From an uncultured Veillonella sp. (GTDB taxonomy: Bacteria > Bacillota > Negativicutes > Veillonellales > Veillonellaceae), in assembly GCA_900544365.1 (NCBI GenBank), contig UQVF01000020.1, positions 1-28,468 of the forward strand: a stretch of DNA of 28,468 nucleotides, written 5' to 3'. How positions within the stretch are numbered: position 1 is the stretch's first letter; every line of letters starts with the position of its first letter. This document shows positions 16,488-22,363 of the stretch, in pieces. The notes under the pieces were generated by a model, which was not told the origin of the DNA, searched no databases, and saw only the letters and a program-made list of their open reading frames with translations. A program made the translations under genes and the position numbers.

Positions 16488-18213
16488 CGCTATCCCCTCG
16501 TTTTTGCAACATCACCAATTGATGATACATACCTTTTTGTTGTAATAATTCTGCATGTGTACCAAATTCAACGATGTGACCTTCGTGGAACACATAAATA
16601 CGATCTGCACCTTCTAATGCCTCTAGGCGCTGCGAAATGCATACAATAGTCTGTTCTGTATTAGAACGTAATGTTTCTAAGATATGACCTAAGCTATGAG
16701 CATCTAACGCAGAGAAAGCATCATCTAGCAACAAGTAAGGAGCATCTTTATAGAATGCACGAGCCAATGAAATTCGTTGTCGTTGTCCTCCAGAAACATT
16801 GGAACCGCCCTCTTCTAAGCTGTCATGTTTGCGTGCACCTTCAATGCGTTCCTCTAAATCTCTAAATAGTCCCGCTCGCTCCGCCGCTTCTTCAATGGTT
16901 ATCCTAGAACTTTCATCATTCGTATAACCAAATTGAATATTATCTCGGATGGATACACTTAGTAATGAAGGAGTAGATGGTGCATAGGCAATACTATTGC
17001 GCAATGTACTAAGTGGAATATTTTGAATATCTGTAGAACCAAAATAAATACTGTTTTTAGGGGCATGCTGAATATCTAATAATAATTTAAATAAAGTAGA
17101 TTTTCCCGATCCTGGCCCACCAACGATACCAATAAAAGCTCCTTTTGGAATATGCATAGATATATCTTTTAAAATTGGTTCCTTACTTGTAGGATAGGCA
17201 AAATTTAACTCTTTAATGTGTATATCTTCTAGCGCTAAATGACCTACCTGTTCTTGTATTTGTTCTTGAGGAAGTTCAAAAAACTCTTCCATTCGTTCTA
17301 AAGAGGCAAAACCTTTTTGCAACACAGATGTTAATGATCCAATTGCCATAATAGGACCTATTACAAGCATGACATAGCCGTTAAGTGCCACAAATTCCCC
17401 TACTGTTAGTTCACCATTGATAATAGCTTGACCACACACATACATATTGAGAGCATAGCAAACAAAGGGTGCCATATATGTCAAAGGAGTTAATAAGGAG
17501 TCGATGCGCACCACATCTAAATTATTTTCATAGTTTGTTTCATTTACTTTTGTGAAACGCTTCCAGCTTGTATATTCTTTATTGAACGCTCGAATCACTG
17601 CCATCCCTAAGAATAATTCTTGCGCATATTCTGTTACGTCACTATAAGAACTTTGTGCTTTCTTTTGGCGTCCTCGTAGATGTTTTGAAAGTTTCAACAT
17701 ACCATACACAATTAAAGGCATTGGTAAAATCGTCACCACAGCTAACCATAGCGACATTTTTTGAACGAGGATACAAAATGCAATAACCCCAAAGAATAAG
17801 GCATCTACAAACAACATAACTCCTAATCCCAGAGATACACGCAAAGATGTGACATCATTTGTCATCAGCGCCATAACCTTCCCTGGACCATGTTCATCAT
17901 AATAGGATGTAGGAATGCGCAAAGCATGACGAAATAGCTCTCGACGTAAATAGAACTCAAAATTACGAATAGATCCCAAGAGCATGTGACGGGAGATGAA
18001 TTTTAGCACAGTAATCACAATACCTAGCAGTACAAACAAACCAACGTAATGCCAGATTCCATCTTTTCCTACATATAATGTATTGATGGCTTCCCCCATC
18101 CAGGTAGGAACCAATAAGAATAATCCATTAATTGTAAGGAGTAGAATAATTCCAATGATATATTTATAGGAATGTTCTTTAAAAAAGTATCGGAATAAGT
18201 GAAAACCTTTCAT
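16477..18213 (-). CDS. ABC exporter half-transporter, degenerate-site subunit
   Basis: A 578-residue permease-ATPase fusion, first of the exporter pair. Walker A (GGPGSGKST) and signature (VSGGQ) are intact, but three catalytic loops are altered. The Q-loop position reads YAPSTP (Ser for Gln), Walker B ends LLLDDAFSALD (Asp for the catalytic Glu), and the switch reads CISQRLEAL (Gln for His). This subunit should bind ATP but hydrolyse it poorly at its own site, as known for asymmetric exporters. I prefer the ATG at 18211-18213 (MKGFHLFRYF), which has GGGGG just upstream; an ATG four codons earlier (18225) has no Shine-Dalgarno. It is divergent from tpx. Confidence 0.92.
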   Translation of the reverse strand: MKGFHLFRYFFKEHSYKYIIGIILLLTINGLFLLVPTWMGEAINTLYVGKDGIWHYVGLFVLLGIVITVLKFISRHMLLGSIRNFEFYLRRELFRHALRIPTSYYDEHGPGKVMALMTNDVTSLRVSLGLGVMLFVDALFFGVIAFCILVQKMSLWLAVVTILPMPLIVYGMLKLSKHLRGRQKKAQSSYSDVTEYAQELFLGMAVIRAFNKEYTSWKRFTKVNETNYENNLDVVRIDSLLTPLTYMAPFVCYALNMYVCGQAIINGELTVGEFVALNGYVMLVIGPIMAIGSLTSVLQKGFASLERMEEFFELPQEQIQEQVGHLALEDIHIKELNFAYPTSKEPILKDISMHIPKGAFIGIVGGPGSGKSTLFKLLLDIQHAPKNSIYFGSTDIQNIPLSTLRNSIAYAPSTPSLLSVSIRDNIQFGYTNDESSRITIEEAAERAGLFRDLEERIEGARKHDSLEEGGSNVSGGQRQRISLARAFYKDAPYLLLDDAFSALDAHSLGHILETLRSNTEQTIVCISQRLEALEGADRIYVFHEGHIVEFGTHAELLQQKGMYHQLVMLQKRGDSDEN

Positions 18214-18261
18214 AGGTACCCCCATTCTATTATGATTTCGATTTTTTTCGATAAAGTTTAT

Positions 18262-18302
18262 TTACTAATTTTATTGTACCATGTTATAATGTCATTATAC
18301 AA
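18262..18302. promoter_or_regulatory. Divergent tpx / ABC-exporter promoters with shared 15-bp palindrome
   Basis: Toward tpx there is an extended -10, TGTTATAAT (18282-18290), with a weak -35 near 18261-18267. Toward the exporter there is TTGTAT (18297-18302), an 18-bp spacer and TACAAT (18273-18278), preceded by TG. The perfect inverted repeat TATAATG-T-CATTATA (18285-18299) covers the tpx -10 and lies between the -35 and -10 of the exporter promoter. Its 7-1-7 layout resembles Fur/PerR-family operators (PerR consensus TTATAATnATTATAA), although the half-site match is shifted. Control by a peroxide-sensing Fur-family repressor would suit tpx. Binding is inferred. Confidence 0.55.
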
Positions 18303-18337
18303 AAGATATTATTCCGTATTTTAAGGAGGAACATACA

Positions 18338-18853
18338 ATGGAAAAACGTACAGGTGTAGTAACATTTGCAGGTAACCCAATCGCTTTATTGGGTAAAGAA
18401 GTTAAAGTAGGTGACAAAGCTCCAGCTTTCACATTGTTAGACAATGGCTTAGGTGAAAAAACATTAGCTGATTATGCAGGTAAAGTAAAAGTTATCTCTG
18501 TAGTACCATCTTTGGATACTGGCGTATGTGATGCACAAACTCGTTGGTTCAACCAAAATGTTTCTAAATTAGGCGAAAACGTTGTTGTACTGACTGTATC
18601 CGTAGACTTACCATTTGCTCAAAAACGTTGGTGCGGCACTGCAGGTATCGACCAAGTAGAAACATTATCTGACCACCGTGATCTTTCTTTCGGTGAAAAC
18701 TATGGCTTCGTTCTTGAAGGCTTACGCTTATTATCTCGTGGTATTGTTGTTATTGACAAAGACGACGTGGTTCGTTATGTAGAATACGTACCAGAAGTAA
18801 CTTCTGCTGTTAACTTTGATGCAGCTGAAGCAGCTACTAAAGCGTTAGTATAA
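18338..18853 (+). CDS. tpx: Thiol peroxidase (atypical 2-Cys peroxiredoxin)
   Basis: Reduces hydrogen and organic peroxides using thioredoxin. The 171-residue protein has the peroxidatic Cys C64 in SLDTGVCDAQTRWFN and the resolving Cys C99 in KRWCGTAG, the spacing of Tpx, with the conserved SDHRDLSFGENYG region after it. No signal peptide is present, so it is cytoplasmic. AAGGAGG lies upstream of the ATG. Codon use looks more regular than in neighbouring genes (many GTA, GAA and AAA codons), suggesting high expression. The promoter overlaps a Fur/PerR-like palindrome, and a strong terminator follows. Confidence 0.96.
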   Translation: MEKRTGVVTFAGNPIALLGKEVKVGDKAPAFTLLDNGLGEKTLADYAGKVKVISVVPSLDTGVCDAQTRWFNQNVSKLGENVVVLTVSVDLPFAQKRWCGTAGIDQVETLSDHRDLSFGENYGFVLEGLRLLSRGIVVIDKDDVVRYVEYVPEVTSAVNFDAAEAATKALV

Positions 18854-18873
18854 TCGTTATTTACAAAGTATAT

Positions 18874-18907
18874 AAGGGTGCAGTGATTCATCACTCCACC
18901 CTTTTTT
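18874..18907 (+). terminator. Intrinsic terminator after tpx
   Basis: AAGGGTG-c-AGTGAT, loop TC, ATCACT-c-CACCCTT, then a T-run: a 13-bp stem with one C/C mismatch. It ends the tpx transcript just ahead of the psiE Shine-Dalgarno, so psiE would depend on leak-through or on a promoter I cannot see. Confidence 0.9.
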
Positions 18908-18922
18908 ATTGGAAAGGTCCAT

Positions 18923-19342
18923 ATGAATTATTTTTTACAACAAGTGTCTACATTTTTTCAGTGGGTGTTAAACTTCACTTTGTTTTCTATCGGTATCGTT
19001 TTAACCGTAGCTGTTTTAAACACAGCATTTTATATTGTGACGCTTATACCAGGTTTATTCACAACAGATGTAGTATACACTACATTTTTAGAAGAAATCA
19101 TTAATTTTTTCTTATTTTTCGAGTTCTTATCTTTAGTAGTGAAATATTTTAAAAATAATTTCCACTTCCCTCTTCGCTATTTTATCTATATTGGTATAAC
19201 TGCTATTATCCGATTGATCATTGTATCTCATGAATCTTCGATGGATTTATTTTTATGGTCATCTGCTATTTTAGCATTAGTCATCAGTTTAGTCTTAGTA
19301 GTTCGATATGGTAAAGAACCTAATAGTAGTGAACGATTATAA
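18923..19342 (+). CDS. PsiE-like small membrane protein
   Basis: A 139-residue protein with four hydrophobic helices, a short charged loop (VVKYFKNNF) and the conserved HFPLRYFIYIGITAIIRLII stretch that marks the phosphate-starvation-inducible E (PsiE) family. Length matches E. coli PsiE (136 residues). The family's biochemical function is unknown. GGAAAGG lies 5 bases before the ATG. It follows tpx with a strong terminator in between and a 69-base gap. A terminator hairpin lies about 90 bases after its stop. Confidence 0.85.
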   Translation: MNYFLQQVSTFFQWVLNFTLFSIGIVLTVAVLNTAFYIVTLIPGLFTTDVVYTTFLEEIINFFLFFEFLSLVVKYFKNNFHFPLRYFIYIGITAIIRLIIVSHESSMDLFLWSSAILALVISLVLVVRYGKEPNSSERL

Positions 19343-19571
19343 GATATCCACCACTTAATACAATTACAATAGCAATATAGGTAAATATGTATACCATATA
19401 TCATCTTGATATTTTATATTTAAAATATGCAAAAAGGACTGTTCACGATTTCGTGTTCAGTCCTTTTATTATGCCGATTACTATGTTTACTATATGATTG
19501 TGAAACTATGACTAATTTCAAGTTTTCCATTATCACAATCTATATATTTACTACTTTACATCCATGATACA
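19343..19571. other. Convergent intergenic region with structured DNA
   Basis: This 229-bp space between psiE and glnA holds a two-way terminator (19431-19468) and, on the glnA side, a nested inverted repeat: GATTGTGA (19496-19503) with TCACAATC (19533-19540), enclosing AACT (19504-19507) with AGTT (19521-19524). The rest is AT-rich and shows no gene, tRNA or operator I recognise. Confidence 0.6.
19431..19468. terminator. Bidirectional intrinsic terminator between psiE and glnA
   Basis: AAAAGGACTG pairs with CAGTCCTTTT, then a TT/TT internal loop, then CACG with CGTG around ATTT. T-tracts on both strands serve both converging genes. Confidence 0.88.
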
Positions 19572-21467
19572 TTATAGAATGTTACGAGTATACTCTGCAT
19601 ATAGAGCTTCTAATTCAAGCACTTTTTCATTCATTTCTACTTGTAATGTAGACGCCGTATCATAATCACCTTTTGCCAATGCCTCAGTGATGCGAGTGAA
19701 TAAAGATTTGCTTTCTACACTATCTTTTGCCAAGTATAGGCGCAATGTATTCACTTTGTTCCAGTTTGCACTATCAAAGGCATCTGCTGCATCATGGATG
19801 GCTTGTAAAGAACGCACTAATTGAACATTAGCCGGTACAATACGATTTGCTAATTCTAATTTCCAACGATTTAATACACCAGCCATAAATGAATCCATCA
19901 AATCTTTATCAAATGCTCCACCTAAAGTTAAGGATGCTACTTTCTCTGGATTATTTGTATAGCCTTGAATATTTTCCCACACAGTAGCAGGTGCTTTACC
20001 AAATTTACGATCTCGTTCTTCGGCTGTGAAATCATCAAATACATCAACTTCTGAGCGATATTCACGAGATGCTTCTAAATAATCAGCCGCTTCCCCTTCT
20101 TTTTTGGACAATTCCGCCAAAATTTCTTCTGGTGCTTTACCAGATGTAATGACATATTTCATTCCATCGAAAGCAGATAAGTAGATCAGTGCCAATGCTG
20201 TGTATGTATTTGTATATGGGTTTGGAGAACGCAATTCAAAACGAGTTGCCATTGGTGTATCCACATCGCGAATCAAACCACAAAGAATAGTCCGGTTACG
20301 GCTTGGCAACGCAGGATCTGTACCCAAGGATGTAACGATACATACAGGTGCTTCAAAACCTGGTTTTAAGCGGTTTAAGGAGTCTGTTGTGGACGAAATG
20401 AATGGGTTAATCGCTTCGTAGTGTTTTAATAGACCCATGATAGCGCCGTATGCCAATGGGCTAGCATGTTCTTTGCGTAAATCCGCTGGGGAGAACAAGT
20501 TGTGCACTTTGCCATTTTTCATTTTTACCATCACACCGAAATGCGTATGTTCACCAGAACCTGCTACACCGATGATTGGTTTCGCATTGAAAGTAACATC
20601 TAAGCCATTTTCACGGAATACTTCACGAACGATGATACGAGCTTGCAATTCATTATCCGCTGTTTGTAATGGATTATTTGTGTATTTCCAGTCAATCTCT
20701 AATTGTTCTAATACCCAGTCTACATTACCCTCGTCATCTAGTTTCGCTTTTACACCGCCAACTTCTTTATGGCCCATCTCTGCATGCAAACCATATTTAT
20801 CTAGCAAGGATACTGCTTTCTCTAAGGCTGTACGAACGGAACCATGTGTACGTTGCCAATATTGTTCTTGTAGTTTTTGAGATACGGATAGCGCTTTTGC
20901 GTCTACATTTCTGGACGGTGTTTTCACCCAAAATTCCAATTCTGTAGCAGATGTAAAGATAACGTCAGCGATTTCATTAGCATCGATAAATTCCATACCT
21001 TTCACTTGGTTCGCTTGTAATAATTTCATCAATTCTTCTTTTACATATTCACAGCTACGTTTTAAGATAGAACGAGAATCTACATAGCGATCGCAGTGCT
21101 TTAAGAATGCTGGAATACGAAGTGTACCTGTTGGTTTGCCTGTAGCCTCATCAATGTGTTCATAGTTGTAGTCTACAAACCAGTTTACACTTGGATCACC
21201 CCACATATCTACACGTGCATTGTTTAAGGTTGCAATATTTGTCAATACAACAGAGGAACCATCTGTTTGTACTGCGCGACCTTCAAAGAAAGATTCATAA
21301 TCATCAAAGAATTGCTCCATTGGAATTTTTTCATCTGTATCATTACCAGCAAGGTCAACCCCTACTAAAGATACAAAACGAATTTCTGGATGTTGTTCTA
21401 GTAAGGCAAGAACACCTTCTTTACCATATTGGCCTGCTGGAATGTAATATAATAATTCTTTGCTCAT
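19572..21467 (-). CDS. glnA: Glutamine synthetase, long form (GlnA family)
   Basis: ATP-dependent ligation of ammonia to glutamate. The 631-residue protein has an N-terminal beta-grasp part (FVSLVGVDLAGNDTDEKIP), a catalytic domain with ATELEFWVKT (metal-binding Glu), GVAGSGEHTHFGVMVKM (the glutamate/His loop) and SRNRTILCGLIRDVDTPMAT (substrate Arg region). After about residue 470 there is a helical C-terminal extension absent from the roughly 450-residue GSI. That size suggests the long clostridial type rather than classical GSI, and it is shorter than GSIII (about 700). I chose the ATG at 21465-21467, with AGGAGG 6 bases before it. Its own promoter and a leader hairpin precede it. A related gamma-glutamyl ligase cannot be excluded. 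Confidence 0.88.
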   Translation of the reverse strand: MSKELLYYIPAGQYGKEGVLALLEQHPEIRFVSLVGVDLAGNDTDEKIPMEQFFDDYESFFEGRAVQTDGSSVVLTNIATLNNARVDMWGDPSVNWFVDYNYEHIDEATGKPTGTLRIPAFLKHCDRYVDSRSILKRSCEYVKEELMKLLQANQVKGMEFIDANEIADVIFTSATELEFWVKTPSRNVDAKALSVSQKLQEQYWQRTHGSVRTALEKAVSLLDKYGLHAEMGHKEVGGVKAKLDDEGNVDWVLEQLEIDWKYTNNPLQTADNELQARIIVREVFRENGLDVTFNAKPIIGVAGSGEHTHFGVMVKMKNGKVHNLFSPADLRKEHASPLAYGAIMGLLKHYEAINPFISSTTDSLNRLKPGFEAPVCIVTSLGTDPALPSRNRTILCGLIRDVDTPMATRFELRSPNPYTNTYTALALIYLSAFDGMKYVITSGKAPEEILAELSKKEGEAADYLEASREYRSEVDVFDDFTAEERDRKFGKAPATVWENIQGYTNNPEKVASLTLGGAFDKDLMDSFMAGVLNRWKLELANRIVPANVQLVRSLQAIHDAADAFDSANWNKVNTLRLYLAKDSVESKSLFTRITEALAKGDYDTASTLQVEMNEKVLELEALYAEYTRNIL

Positions 21468-21489
21468 GATAAACCTCCTCATAATAAAC

Positions 21490-21523
21490 AAAAAGACTCC
21501 AAGAAACTATGTTTCTTAGAGTC
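21490..21523 (-). terminator. Terminator hairpin in the glnA leader (candidate attenuator)
   Basis: In minus-strand RNA sense, GACTCTAAGAAAC pairs with GTTTCTTGGAGTC (13 bp including one U-G pair) around a 3-base loop, followed by UUUUU. It lies between a consensus promoter and the glnA Shine-Dalgarno, about 22 bases before the ATG. It could end the rpsU-yqeY transcript, attenuate glnA, or both. Confidence 0.75.
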
Positions 21524-21553
21524 CTCATTGACTTAGTATTATATTATATGATT

Positions 21554-21582
21554 ATAATAACATAATCAATTAAGTCTGTCAA
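21554..21582 (-). promoter_or_regulatory. glnA promoter, consensus sigma-70 type
   Basis: TTGACA (21577-21582), a 17-bp spacer and TATTAT (21554-21559), with TGT just before the -10. It begins a few bases past the yqeY stop and would give a leader of about 80 bases containing the terminator hairpin. Confidence 0.75.
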
Positions 21583-21586
21583 CACA

Positions 21587-22039
21587 TTAGTTGACTTTTG
21601 CAAGTTCTTCTTTGACAATCGCATTGACTAACTTGCCATCTGCACAACCCTTAGTCTTTGGCATAACCAACGGCATAAGGTCACCCATCTTAATTGGTGC
21701 AGTTAGAGTGGAAATCGCTTCTACCACAATGTGACGAATTTCTTCTTCACTTAATTGGGCAGGCAAATATTTGGCTAATACATCCATCTCTGCTTTCACT
21801 TGAGTCACTAAGTCATCACGATGACCTTTCTCAAACTCAGCTAAAGAATCTTGGCGAATTTTCATCTCTTTCGCTAATATAGCGAGAATGTCTGAATCTT
21901 CTAATTCAATTTTCTTATCGATTTCTGTATTTTTTATGGCGCTATTTACCATGCGAATGACTGAAAGAGCCACTTTACCCGCTTCGCGAGCTTTCATAGC
22001 TTCTTTCATATCTGTTTTAAGCTGATCTTTTAAGGACAT
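21587..22039 (-). CDS. yqeY: YqeY/GatB-like domain protein
   Basis: A 150-residue helical protein starting SLKDQLKTDMKEAMKAREAGK and containing SVIRMVNSAIKNTEIDKK, the recognisable YqeY N-terminus, with a C-terminal part similar to the tail of GatB amidotransferase subunits (EGIV-type region, here IRHIVVEAISTL and MPKTKGCADGKLVNAIV). A role in tRNA-dependent amidation or RNA binding has been proposed but is not established. GGAGG precedes the ATG. It follows rpsU by 20 bases, a pairing widely conserved in Firmicutes. Confidence 0.93.
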   Translation of the reverse strand: MSLKDQLKTDMKEAMKAREAGKVALSVIRMVNSAIKNTEIDKKIELEDSDILAILAKEMKIRQDSLAEFEKGHRDDLVTQVKAEMDVLAKYLPAQLSEEEIRHIVVEAISTLTAPIKMGDLMPLVMPKTKGCADGKLVNAIVKEELAKVN

Positions 22040-22059
22040 GTTGTACCTCCAAGATTGAC

Positions 22060-22239
22060 TTACGCTTTGAATTTGCGTTTTCTTGCTGCTTCAGATTTTT
22101 TCTTTCTTTTTACGCTTGGTTTTTCGTAATGTTCGCGTTTGCGTACTTCAGATAAAACACCTGCTTTTTGGCAGGAGCGTTTAAAACGACGAAGTGCACT
22201 TTCAAGCGATTCATTTTTACCGACTTTAATTTCTGACAT
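22060..22239 (-). CDS. rpsU: 30S ribosomal protein S21
   Basis: A 59-residue basic protein that begins MSEIKVGKNESLESALRRF and continues KRSCQKAGVLSEVRKREHYE, the hallmark of S21; the tail is a run of Lys and Arg (KRKKKSEAARKRKFKA). S21 binds the small subunit near the 3' end of 16S rRNA and helps start translation. An unusually G-rich GGAGGGGGG lies upstream of the ATG at 22237-22239, and a perfect consensus promoter lies about 65 bases upstream. A longer overlapping frame on the same strand has no such similarity. It heads the rpsU-yqeY operon. Confidence 0.97.
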   Translation of the reverse strand: MSEIKVGKNESLESALRRFKRSCQKAGVLSEVRKREHYEKPSVKRKKKSEAARKRKFKA

Positions 22240-22302
22240 CTATATCCCCCCCTCCAAAACGTATAATGGAAGTGCAGGTAATTTATATACGCACATACAG
22301 AT

Positions 22303-22331
22303 ATTATAAGCAGTTGACATATATTTGTCAA
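22303..22331 (-). promoter_or_regulatory. rpsU promoter, perfect sigma-70 consensus
   Basis: TTGACA (22326-22331), exactly 17 bp, TATAAT (22303-22308). Both hexamers are perfect, which predicts strong, housekeeping expression of rpsU-yqeY. It lies about 33 bases past the stop of the TonB receptor gene, and no terminator is visible in between. Confidence 0.88.
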
Positions 22332-22363
22332 GCCTAGTCCCCTATAGTTTCTAGGAATTTATC

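Noticed and set aside
20437..20880. Plus-strand open frame of 147 codons
   Set aside because: It lies wholly opposite the conserved glutamine synthetase catalytic domain and shows no ribosome site or protein-family motif; it is a shadow.
22110..22331. Minus-strand frame of 73 codons over the rpsU region
   Set aside because: It overlaps S21 in another frame and covers the consensus promoter; S21 is the clear gene here.
22332..22363. Terminator after the TonB receptor gene
   Set aside because: Only CCTAG/CTAGG-type pairing with a long loop and no T-run, so no terminator is called.
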